Shown here one piece after another: positions 43,494 to 51,181 of a stretch of 64,000 nt of DNA; positions within the stretch are counted from its first letter, which is position 1, and every line of letters starts with the position of its first letter. A program made the position numbers and the translations under genes. Under the pieces are notes generated by a model that saw only the letters and a list, made by a program, of their open reading frames with translations, had not been told where the DNA came from and searched no databases. The stretch is from Pandoraea terrae. GTDB lineage: Bacteria; Pseudomonadota; Gammaproteobacteria; Burkholderiales; Burkholderiaceae. The DNA is taken from contig NZ_CABPRZ010000003.1 of the NCBI RefSeq assembly GCF_902459695.1, positions 62,001 through 126,000 on the forward strand. The letters are read 5' to 3'.

Positions 43494-43994
43494 TCAGAAA
43501 TGCACACCAAAGTATCCGGGTGCAGTGATGAACAGCCTGGCGTCAGTACTCGGCGGATTGAACGAGCGAAGCCAGAGCATCTGGTAGGACACGTCCAGGC
43601 CGTTGCCCGGCTCGATCAAGGTCTGGCCATCCGCGGCATCGACGCCGAGATGACTCTGCATGGCTTGCAACATCCCGCCCTCTACCAGCGGCGGTGCCCC
43701 CGACTTGGCGCGATATGCAAAGAACACCTCGCGCCAGTCCGGCAGCGCGGGTGGCACGATGGCCAATGCGAGTGGCGGAGATCCCGGCGGCGAGTGCGAC
43801 GGCGAGGAGGGCGCAGGTACTCGCTGCAGTGACCCGCTGGACCCAGTTTCGACGGTAGCCGAGGCAACCGCCGCGGTCCCGCCATCGGTGCGTGCGACGA
43901 CGCAAACGTCGGATGCCCCGGGAATGCCGGGCATGCCGGGCGTCAGGGGGAGTGCAAAGCATAGACTCACCCAGGCGGGTAGCGACTTTTTCAT
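43494..43994 (-). CDS. Exported protein of unknown function under a sigma-54 promoter
   Basis: A 166-residue protein with a signal peptide (MKKSLPAWVSLCFALPLTPG). The middle is Ser/Pro/Gly-rich (SLQRVPAPSSPSHSPPGSPP). The C-terminal 80 residues look folded: DWREVFFAYRAKSGAPPLVE, GMLQAMQSHLGVDAADGQTL, NGLDVSYQMLWLRSFNPPST and an aromatic end, GYFGVHF. That ending and the alternating pattern could be a small beta domain. No family is recognised. GAGGATG lies before the ATG. It is convergent with the SCO1 gene, and upstream it has the best copy of the inverted repeat plus a strong -24/-12 promoter, which ties it to the module. Confidence 0.68.
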   Translation of the reverse strand: MKKSLPAWVSLCFALPLTPGMPGIPGASDVCVVARTDGGTAAVASATVETGSSGSLQRVPAPSSPSHSPPGSPPLALAIVPPALPDWREVFFAYRAKSGAPPLVEGGMLQAMQSHLGVDAADGQTLIEPGNGLDVSYQMLWLRSFNPPSTDARLFITAPGYFGVHF

Positions 43995-44044
43995 GACATC
44001 CTCGAGGGGACAGGCGGTCGACCCACCTTTTTCCCCGAAGCATG

Positions 44045-44060
44045 AGCAAAGTTCACGCCA
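44045..44060 (-). promoter_or_regulatory. Sigma-54 (-24/-12) promoter of the gene at 43494-43994
   Basis: On the minus strand TGGCGTGAACTTTGCT matches TGGCACG-N4-TTGCW at all but two positions, with GG and GC ten bases apart. Transcription would begin near 44034, giving a leader of about 40 bases. The activator-type repeat lies upstream at 44131-44154. Confidence 0.72.
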
Positions 44061-44130
44061 TGGCGTTTAGCTGCATGATTCTCAAGGACTTTTTGCTGAC
44101 GCCAAATAAAAAGTATAGCTCTGTAGTGCG

Positions 44131-44154
44131 ACGTGTTTCAAAATTGAAACACGT
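44131..44154. promoter_or_regulatory. Perfect 24 bp palindromic activator site
   Basis: Two 11 bp arms (ACGTGTTTCAA and its complement) flank a 2-base centre. The core is GTTTCA-AAAT-TGAAAC, identical in architecture to 14130-14145 and nearly so to 9514-9529. It is centred about 84 bp upstream of the GG of the sigma-54 promoter, a normal place for an enhancer-binding-protein site. It also lies downstream of the APC permease gene but has no T-run to act as its terminator. Confidence 0.7.
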
Positions 44155-44233
44155 CCTTAGAAAATCTAAACAACTCATGCATCAAGCCTCTGAACAATCC
44201 CGGTACCTTCCTCGGGACTGGCGCTATGGCCTG

Positions 44234-46204
44234 TCACCCCACGTTCATCGGCAACAACACCATTTGCCGCCCTTGCAGATGCAGACGTGACTGTATTTCG
44301 ACGGGCGTCCGATTATGCAGCCATGCGGACAAGAAATTGACGCGCTTGAAGATCAGCTTGCTGGCGAAGCAAACGCTGTTGGGATATTCATCCATCGCCT
44401 TATCGGCAAGCTTCATGAATTCGACGATCGGGTTCGTGCCAAAGCCGATCTCGTAGTCGGCAGCGATGCCGTGCCGGCGGCACTGCGCCATGTAGTAATC
44501 GAGCGATGACGTGATGGTTTGCCGCAGGCGCTCCAGATGCTCCGCGCCGTCGTAGCTCTGCGCATCGACCTCGCCGACCGCAAGGAAGATGAAGTTCTTG
44601 AAATGTCCGGGAAACAGCCGATTGACCCACAGCAGCGCGTGCATGCTGGCGCCACGGTGCTTGCCGACCATCAGGATCGCGGTCGGTTGTGACGGATCCG
44701 GCTTCGCCGGCGCTTCACCGTCGGCAGCCGGCGGCATGTCGGCAAACAGCGCGTCCTCCTTGGCCAGCTGCGCACGCGTCTCAGTGTAGTGCCGCTTGAT
44801 CAGCACGCACACGACGATCACCGCGCTCGTGACCAATACCGTCAACCAGCCGCCGGCCGTGAATTTCTCGATCAGCGTAATGACCAACACCGTGCTGGTC
44901 ACCGAGAGTCCCAGCGCCGACAGGGCAAAGTGCTTGCCCCAGGTCTTGTCTTCATGACGCCGCCGCCACCAATAGGTGCTCAATCCCAGCAACGACAAAC
45001 TAAATGTCAGGAATACGTTGATGCTGTACAGCACGACAAGCACGGACACATCGCCGTGCGTCCAGAACAGGATCATCAGGCTCGCGACACCCATCACGAT
45101 GATGCCGTTCTGCCGGACGAGTCGTGCCGACAAGTCGCGGAAATGGCGCGGCACCCAGGAATCGGAAGCCATATTGGACAGCACGGCCGGGCCGTCCAGA
45201 AAGCCGGTTTGCGCCCCGACCAGCAACAGTCCCGCTTCAAAGGCCAGCACCGCCGCCAGCAGCGCATTGCGCGCAAACGACGACCCGAGTCCAAGATGAT
45301 CGATGACGCTGCCGAACACCACCGCGTTGAGCGTTTGGCCCTCGACCGGCCGGGCATGCCACAGCATGTAGAGCAGGATGATCCCGCCTGCCGTGAATGC
45401 CAGCGACGTGGCCATATAGAACATCGTCACCTTGCCGTTCGGCGTACGCGGCTCCGCCAACATATTCACGTTGTTCGACACCGCTTCGAGGCCGGTGTAA
45501 GTCCCGCCGCCCAGCGAGAACGCGCGCATCAACAGCGCCGCGACCACGACGGGGCCGAACGCGCTCGACATGCTGTGTGCCTCGCCGATCGCATCCGGCA
45601 CCACGGCGGGCAGATAGCTCCCGTGCACCGCAACGCCGTAGACGATCAGCCCGAGGTGCAGCACGACAAAGCCCACGAAGATCGGCAGCAGCACGAGAAT
45701 CGATTCCTTCATGCCGCGGAAATTGAGACCGGTCATCAGCACGATCAAGGTCAGTTCGGTCGTGAGCTTGAACGCCTGCGCGCTGACCGGCAGCAGGCTG
45801 AAGAAGGCGTCGACGCCGCTGGCAAGGGATGTCGCGATCGTCAGCACGTAATCCACCAGCAGCGCGGCACCCGACACCAGCCCGGGACGAGGGCCCAGCA
45901 ACGCTGTCGCGACGCGATAGCCGCCGCCGCCCGTCGGAAACAATTCGATGACCTGGTTATAGCCGAGCGCGATGATGAAAACCGTCGCCGCTGTCGACAA
46001 CGCAAGGAACAGCGCCAGCGGTGTGTGTTGACCGAGCGCGAGAAAGGCTTCTTCAGGACCGTAGCAGGAGGAAGACAGGCCGTCCGCGCCGAGGCCGACC
46101 CACGCCAGCAGCGGCGTGACAGCAATGGCATGCCGAGTGCGCGGATCGAGGGGATCGAGCGGCTTGCCGATCAGCAGTTGCCAAACCTTGTGGACGGCGG
46201 CCAT
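44234..46204 (-). CDS. APC-superfamily permease with C-terminal cytosolic domain
   Basis: Inner-membrane transporter of 656 residues. About 12 membrane helices occupy residues 1-470, with APC motifs at the first helices (LAWVGLGADGLSSSCYGPEE, NQVIELFPTGGGGYRVATAL). The last 160 residues are soluble, including TAILMVGKHRGASMHALLWV and YYMAQCRRHGIAADYEIGFG, a layout like other large APC members with a regulatory tail. The start at 46204 has GGAG five bases upstream; longer readings run into promoter sequence. The substrate is unknown; amino acids or K+ are possible. Confidence 0.83.
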   Translation of the reverse strand: MAAVHKVWQLLIGKPLDPLDPRTRHAIAVTPLLAWVGLGADGLSSSCYGPEEAFLALGQHTPLALFLALSTAATVFIIALGYNQVIELFPTGGGGYRVATALLGPRPGLVSGAALLVDYVLTIATSLASGVDAFFSLLPVSAQAFKLTTELTLIVLMTGLNFRGMKESILVLLPIFVGFVVLHLGLIVYGVAVHGSYLPAVVPDAIGEAHSMSSAFGPVVVAALLMRAFSLGGGTYTGLEAVSNNVNMLAEPRTPNGKVTMFYMATSLAFTAGGIILLYMLWHARPVEGQTLNAVVFGSVIDHLGLGSSFARNALLAAVLAFEAGLLLVGAQTGFLDGPAVLSNMASDSWVPRHFRDLSARLVRQNGIIVMGVASLMILFWTHGDVSVLVVLYSINVFLTFSLSLLGLSTYWWRRRHEDKTWGKHFALSALGLSVTSTVLVITLIEKFTAGGWLTVLVTSAVIVVCVLIKRHYTETRAQLAKEDALFADMPPAADGEAPAKPDPSQPTAILMVGKHRGASMHALLWVNRLFPGHFKNFIFLAVGEVDAQSYDGAEHLERLRQTITSSLDYYMAQCRRHGIAADYEIGFGTNPIVEFMKLADKAMDEYPNSVCFASKLIFKRVNFLSAWLHNRTPVEIQSRLHLQGRQMVLLPMNVG

Positions 46205-46457
46205 AGCGTCTCCGGGGGGCGGGTCCAGAAGCGGCGGAACGATTACCGGCGAGCGCAGCGCACTGCCCTTGCACAGGTGAAAGGACGCCGTATCGTTATC
46301 GTCTTTTGCCGCAAAAGTGTAAGTCAGTTCAATACGGTGCGCCAGTCGGCGATACCCCGGCGAGCGCCGCCGGTGCAAAATTTTTACGGATTTTTTACAC
46401 GGTACGGCCACCGAATTGCGCCACCATGACGCGGCATGTGAAGTAGCGCCCGCGCGC

Positions 46458-47324
46458 TCACCCCGCGTGCAGCATGTCGGCGATCGCGTCGGTGATGCCC
46501 GCCTGGGCGGAGTTCACGCGTTGGATCATGCCGACGGAACGCAGGACCGGCGGCTCGGCGATCGGGATCACGCGCAGCGCCGCATCGCTCTGCCAGTCGC
46601 CGCGATGCAGCAGCGGCAGCACCGATACACCGACGTTCTGCCGAATGAGCGCGACGATGGTCTCGATGGAGTTGAGCTCCAGATACTCGTTGACCTCGAG
46701 GCCCGCCGACGTCAGCGCTTGCTGTACCACCTGTCCGGTCCGCACACGGCGGTCGAAACGCAGAAACGGATGCGTGTGCAGGATGCGTTGCGCATCGGTG
46801 TCGGTGATGTCGCGATTGACCACGAGCATCATCGGCTCCGTATAGAGCGGCACCCAGGCAAGCCCGGACGGCAGCGTATGATCCGTGCGCGCCACAACGG
46901 CCGCGATATCCACGTCGCCCTGCTCGACCATTGCCGTCAGCTCTTCGGAACGCGCCGACGTCAGGCGCACGTCCAGCAATGGATGCGCTGTTTTCAGGCC
47001 CGCCACCACCAACGACAGCGCGCCAATGACCGATACGACTGCGCCGATGCTCACCGGCCCTTGCATGACCGCCGCCGGCGGTGCTTCCAGTTCGTCCAGC
47101 ATCGATAGAATCGCCTCGACTTTCGGCAGCAACTCGTGGCCTTGCCGCGTCAAGGCGATCTGTCGCCCGCGCCGGTCGAACAACTGCCGGCGCAGCGCTT
47201 CCTCCAACCCGCTCATCTGCAGACTGACCGCCGCTTGCGTCAGCGGCGCCTTCTCGGCCGCCGCGGCGAACGAGCCCGTCTTCGCCGCCAGGCGAAAGGT
47301 CTTCAACATCCGGATGGTGACCAT
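46458..47324 (-). CDS. LysR-family transcriptional regulator
   Basis: A 288-residue regulator. HTH at residues 1-60 (MLKTFRLAAKTGSFAAAAEK, PLTQAAVSLQMSGLEEALRR) and an effector domain from about 90 (VSIGAVVSVIGALSLVVAGL). It is divergent from the gamma-glutamyltransferase-like gene across a 110 bp AT-rich region, so it likely controls that gene and itself. No ribosome site is obvious before ATG 47324; ATG 47309 is an alternative. A 253 bp gap downstream toward the permease contains no gene. Confidence 0.9.
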   Translation of the reverse strand: MVTIRMLKTFRLAAKTGSFAAAAEKAPLTQAAVSLQMSGLEEALRRQLFDRRGRQIALTRQGHELLPKVEAILSMLDELEAPPAAVMQGPVSIGAVVSVIGALSLVVAGLKTAHPLLDVRLTSARSEELTAMVEQGDVDIAAVVARTDHTLPSGLAWVPLYTEPMMLVVNRDITDTDAQRILHTHPFLRFDRRVRTGQVVQQALTSAGLEVNEYLELNSIETIVALIRQNVGVSVLPLLHRGDWQSDAALRVIPIAEPPVLRSVGMIQRVNSAQAGITDAIADMLHAG

Positions 47325-47434
47325 GCTTGATTAAATTTTATTTAATTGTCGATAATTAATATTAATATTCTTTGATTGTAATGGGAATGCATAATTGGAG
47401 GTGATGTTCGAGTCACGGCATTCTTTCTCACTTC
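47325..47434. promoter_or_regulatory. AT-rich divergent LysR operator region
   Basis: Positions 47328-47380 are strikingly AT-rich and contain ATTAATATTAATAT-type palindromic sequence and several T-N11-A spacings, as expected for LysR binding between divergent genes. GGAGGTGATG at about 47397 is near an out-of-frame ATG and is not well placed for the gene at 47435. Confidence 0.5.
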
Positions 47435-49087
47435 ATGACGATCGCTTCGATGAAAACCTTCGACTGGCACAACCCGTATCCCACCGTGCGCATGCCGGTG
47501 TTCGCACGCAATATCGTCTCGACGTCGCATCCGTTGGCGGCGCAGAGCGGCTTGCGCATCCTGTGGCAGGGCGGTAACGCCGTCGATGCGGCGATTGCCG
47601 CCGCCGCCGTCATGACGATCGTCGAACCGGTATCGAACGGTCTCGGCAGCGATGCCTTCGCGCTCGTCTGGGACGGCAAGGAACTGCATGGCCTGAACGC
47701 GTCCGGCGTGGCGCCGGCGGCGTGGAACGTGGACTATTTCAAGCGCAAATATGGCGAGGACAACGGCCTGGCGCTCCAGCCCAAGCGCGGCTGGGATACG
47801 GTGACGGTGCCCGGCGCCATCGCCGGCTGGGAGGCGCTGCATGCGAAGTTCGGCAAGCTGCCGTTTGCCGATCTGATGGCGCCGGCCATCGAAATCGCGG
47901 AGCGCGGCCATGCGGTCGCGAATATCGTCGCGCATAAATGGGCCGCTGCCGTACCGGAATTGCGCGATCAGCCGGGGTATGCCGCGGCCTTCATGCCGCA
48001 CGGCCGCGCGCCGGAAACGAGCGAAATGATGCGGTTCCCCGGGCATGCGGCCGCACTGCGCATGCTCGCCGAGCAAGGGCCGCGCGCTTTCTACGAGGGC
48101 GAGATCGCCGATCGTATCGCCGCGTATGCCCGCGAAGGCGGCGGGGCGATGACGACCCAGGATCTGCGCCAGTACAGGGCCGATTGGGTCACGCCGATCT
48201 CGAAGGACTATCACGGTTACACCGTCCACGAAATCCCGCCGAACGGGCAGGGGATCTCCGCGCTGATGGCGCTCGGCATGCTCGAGAAATTCGACGTGAA
48301 ATCGCTCACGGTCGACCGGATCGAGTCGCAGCACTTGCAGATCGAAGCCATGAAGCTCGCGTTCGCCGATCTGTACCAATACGTCGCCGATCCGCGTTCG
48401 ATGGCTGTCACCCCCGAGGAGATGCTCGACGACGCGTATCTGACGGAACGTGCGAAGCTCATCGACCCGAACAAGGCCCGGCACTTCGACTTCGGCATGC
48501 CGAAATCGGGCGGCACCATCTACCTCACGGCCGCCGACGAGCACGGCATGATGGTCAGCTTCATCCAGTCGAACTACATGGGCTTCGGCTCAGGGGTGGT
48601 CGTGCCGGGCTTGGGGATCTCACTGCAGAACCGCGGCTGCGGCTTCTCGATGGACCCGAGATCCGCCAATGTCGTCGAGGGGGGCAAGCGGCCGTTCCAT
48701 ACGATCATCCCGGCGTTCATGACGCAGGAGGTCAACGGCAGGCGCGAAGCGGTCATGAGCTTCGGTGTGATGGGGGGGGACATGCAACCGCAAGGCCATG
48801 TGCAGAAGGTCGTGCGCATGATCGACTACGGCCAGCAGCCGCAGGCGGCTTGCGATGCGCCGCGCTGGAAGGTCAACCGCGATTTCTCGGTCGATGTGGA
48901 GACGACGATGAACCGCGACACGGTCGAAGGGCTGAAGGCGCTCGGCCACACGCTCAAGTCCATCGACGATCCGTATATGGACTTCGGCTCCGGCCAATTT
49001 ATCTGGCGGCTCGACGCCGACGATCCCGAGCGGGGCTACGTGGCGGCCAGCGACAGCCGCCGCGACGGGCTGGCTGCGGGCTTCTGA
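47435..49087 (+). CDS. Gamma-glutamyltransferase-family protein
   Basis: N-terminal-nucleophile hydrolase/transferase of 550 residues. The family start is VFARNIVSTSHPLAAQSGLR with GGNAVDAAIAAAAVMTIVEP. The self-processing site is GGTIYLTAADEHG, where T361 should become the nucleophile of the small subunit, followed by SFIQSNYMGFGSGVVVPGLG. No signal peptide is seen, so unlike classical periplasmic enzymes it should be cytoplasmic and may use another gamma-glutamyl or amide substrate. The start may be ATG 47435 or 47450. The divergent LysR gene and the convergent porin suggest use of an imported compound. Confidence 0.88.
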   Translation: MTIASMKTFDWHNPYPTVRMPVFARNIVSTSHPLAAQSGLRILWQGGNAVDAAIAAAAVMTIVEPVSNGLGSDAFALVWDGKELHGLNASGVAPAAWNVDYFKRKYGEDNGLALQPKRGWDTVTVPGAIAGWEALHAKFGKLPFADLMAPAIEIAERGHAVANIVAHKWAAAVPELRDQPGYAAAFMPHGRAPETSEMMRFPGHAAALRMLAEQGPRAFYEGEIADRIAAYAREGGGAMTTQDLRQYRADWVTPISKDYHGYTVHEIPPNGQGISALMALGMLEKFDVKSLTVDRIESQHLQIEAMKLAFADLYQYVADPRSMAVTPEEMLDDAYLTERAKLIDPNKARHFDFGMPKSGGTIYLTAADEHGMMVSFIQSNYMGFGSGVVVPGLGISLQNRGCGFSMDPRSANVVEGGKRPFHTIIPAFMTQEVNGRREAVMSFGVMGGDMQPQGHVQKVVRMIDYGQQPQAACDAPRWKVNRDFSVDVETTMNRDTVEGLKALGHTLKSIDDPYMDFGSGQFIWRLDADDPERGYVAASDSRRDGLAAGF

Positions 49088-49094
49088 GTACCGT

Positions 49095-49116
49095 CCCCTC
49101 CCCGCGAGGGGAGGGG
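49095..49116. terminator. GC-rich hairpin between convergent genes
   Basis: A perfect 9 bp inverted repeat (CCCCTCCCC with GGGGAGGGG) and a GCGA loop lie just after the transferase stop and before the porin stop. There is no T-run on either strand, so it is an atypical terminator or mRNA end-protecting hairpin shared by the two genes. Confidence 0.5.
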
Positions 49117-49141
49117 CGGCGTGAAGCGGGTTCAGCGGGGA

Positions 49142-50275
49142 TCAGAAGCGGGTACGGATACCGCCCGTCAGCTCGACCTGATTGTTCTTGCCGTTGGTGC
49201 CTGCGACGGTGTAGCCGTTATGCAGCTTCATGTAGTCGCCGGCCACGTACAGTTCGGTGCGCTTGGACAGGTGATAAAACGCGGACGCGTACAAGGTTTC
49301 CTTGTAGCCGCTGCCGACACCGTTCGTCAGGCTGAAGCTGCCGGAGTTCGCGTTCGGCACGAAGCCGTCGGCGTTGTACGCGACGTTGCTCGCGTGCATC
49401 TGCTGGTAGCCGAGTTCGTAATCGAAACGGCCCTGCGGCATCAGCTTCATCGAGACGGTCCAGGCGTTGTCGCGGCGCTGGCCAAGCGCGCCCTGATCGC
49501 CCGTGTAGTGGAAGTAACCGGCGTTCACGCGCACGATGCCGATGGTGTAATTGCCGCCGGCCGAATACGATTGGTTGGTGAAGCCGGCACGATTCGCGTG
49601 GCTGTAGAAGCCCGATACGTTGAACGGACCACCGTTGTAGCCGATCGCGACCTGGTAGTTCGAGCCGACCGCGAAATTGGTCGTGTTACCAAATGCGTAG
49701 CCGGCACTGAGGAACAGTCCGTTGTTGAACAGCTTCTTCCACGCGACGCCGTTCGTGTAACGCGTGCCGGTTGCACTGGCCGCGTAGAAGATCATCTGCT
49801 TGAAGTTATTGGAATTGGTAAAGCCGCCTTCTTCGGTGCTCAGCGAGGCGCTGCCGTACGCATCGCCGTAGATCGCCGCCGCGTCGCGCGCAATGGTGTT
49901 CTGGAAGCCGACCGTGAGCTTGCCGAAGGTGTCGTCCTGAACGCCGACCCAGGCGTCGCGGTCGAAGATCTGGCCCGGATCTTCCATATCGCCGCTGGAA
50001 GTCACGAACTCGCTTTCCAACCGGAAAATGATGTGGGTGCCGTTACCGATATCCTCGGAGCCCCTCAGGCCCCAGCGCGAGCCGCTGAACCAGGGCTCAC
50101 CGTCGTTGCCGATACCAATGGTCTTGGCGCCGTTCGGGCCGGCATTGCTGCGATAGGTCGGCACGCTCATGTCGATCAGGCCGTACAACGTCACGTTGGA
50201 CTGGGCGTGGGCCTGCCCGGCGAAAAGTGCACCGGCGGCGGCTGCCAGTGCCAGGGTGTTGTTTTTTAAACGCAT
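49142..50275 (-). CDS. Gram-negative general porin (OmpC-like, Burkholderiales type)
   Basis: Trimeric outer-membrane porin of 377 residues. The signal ends LFAGQAHAQ and the mature start is SNVTLYGLIDMSV, typical of betaproteobacterial porins. It continues SRWGLRGSEDIGNGTHIIFR, with the PEFR/LESEF-like region LESEFVTSSGD, then regular amphipathic strands and the C-terminal aromatic GIRTRF that signals barrel insertion. Convergent with the transferase gene. The 213 bp upstream gap carries its promoter and nothing else that I can identify. Confidence 0.93.
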   Translation of the reverse strand: MRLKNNTLALAAAAGALFAGQAHAQSNVTLYGLIDMSVPTYRSNAGPNGAKTIGIGNDGEPWFSGSRWGLRGSEDIGNGTHIIFRLESEFVTSSGDMEDPGQIFDRDAWVGVQDDTFGKLTVGFQNTIARDAAAIYGDAYGSASLSTEEGGFTNSNNFKQMIFYAASATGTRYTNGVAWKKLFNNGLFLSAGYAFGNTTNFAVGSNYQVAIGYNGGPFNVSGFYSHANRAGFTNQSYSAGGNYTIGIVRVNAGYFHYTGDQGALGQRRDNAWTVSMKLMPQGRFDYELGYQQMHASNVAYNADGFVPNANSGSFSLTNGVGSGYKETLYASAFYHLSKRTELYVAGDYMKLHNGYTVAGTNGKNNQVELTGGIRTRF

Positions 50276-50488
50276 CTCCTCGTACCTCTTTGTCGTAGTT
50301 GATTACTGATTTGCTAATGTGCCGTTGTGCCAATGGTTGTTCCGGCAGGATGCTCCTCGCGAACGCACTCAATCCTGTACGGTGCCATCAGAGTCCATCG
50401 TAGCCAGCGCAACCTTTCACGACCCTGTCACGTTGTCGGGGGACAACTCAGGAGAAATGCCTATTCCCACCCCCGGCGCCGCAGGGCG

Positions 50489-51181
50489 TTACTGCGCGCA
50501 GGCGTCTTCCGGCTGGGGTTTGGTGCGCAATACGTAGCCAAAGCCGCGCAGCGTCATGATCTGCGCCGACGATTCGGCCAGATGCTTGCGCAGGCGATGG
50601 ATGTAGGTGTCTATCGCGTCCGTGCCGGCTTCGTCGTCGAGGCAGAACACGCTTTCCATCAACTTGACCTTCGATACGGTCTTTCCCTGTCGCAGCATCA
50701 GGGTTTCGAGGATGGCGTGCTCGCGCCGGCGCAGCGTGAGCGCGGTGCCGTTGTGGCGGAACTCGCGCGCGCCGAACAGGTAGTGAAGGTCGCCGCAAAC
50801 CAGGTCCTCCGCCCGCTCGCTCGAATGGCGCCGGATCAGGGCCTTGATGCGCGCAACCAGCTCGCGTGCGTCGAACGGCTTCACGACATAGTCGTCCGCG
50901 CCGCTGTTCAGGCAACTGACCTTGTCGTCGGTGGAGCCATGCGCGGTGAGCATGAGCACCGGCACGTTGTCGCGCCGGCGCCGCAAGCGCGCCAGCACGT
51001 CCTTGCCGCTGATGCCGGGCAGGCGCATGTCGAGCAGCACGGCGTCATAGTGCTGCGTGGTGAGGACCATGTCGGCCGTCTCGCCGTCGCCCACGCAATC
51101 CACGGCAAAGTTCTCATCGCGCAAGAGCGTAACGACCCAATGGGCCAGTTCGGCGTTGTCTTCAACCAGCAGTAATTTCAT
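50489..51181 (-). CDS. OmpR/TctD-type response regulator
   Basis: A 230-residue response regulator. Receiver domain: MKLLLVEDNAELAHWVVTLL, D51 in AVLLDMRLPGISGKDVLA, and DYVVKPFDARELVARI with the conserved Lys. The winged helix of OmpR type follows (LTLRRREHAILETLMLRQGK, IDTYIHRLRKHLAES). The ATG at 51181 has GGGAGA upstream; the preceding kinase overlaps it (ATGA), although the kinase is upstream in the operon. With the TctE-like kinase it may control uptake of organic acids, possibly including the neighbouring porin. Confidence 0.93.
   Translation of the reverse strand: MKLLLVEDNAELAHWVVTLLRDENFAVDCVGDGETADMVLTTQHYDAVLLDMRLPGISGKDVLARLRRRRDNVPVLMLTAHGSTDDKVSCLNSGADDYVVKPFDARELVARIKALIRRHSSERAEDLVCGDLHYLFGAREFRHNGTALTLRRREHAILETLMLRQGKTVSKVKLMESVFCLDDEAGTDAIDTYIHRLRKHLAESSAQIMTLRGFGYVLRTKPQPEDACAQ

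Noticed and set aside
44131-44154. The 24 bp palindrome as a terminator of the APC permease gene
   Set aside because: No T-run follows on the minus strand, and its core is shared with two other intergenic sites that precede sigma-54 promoter matches.
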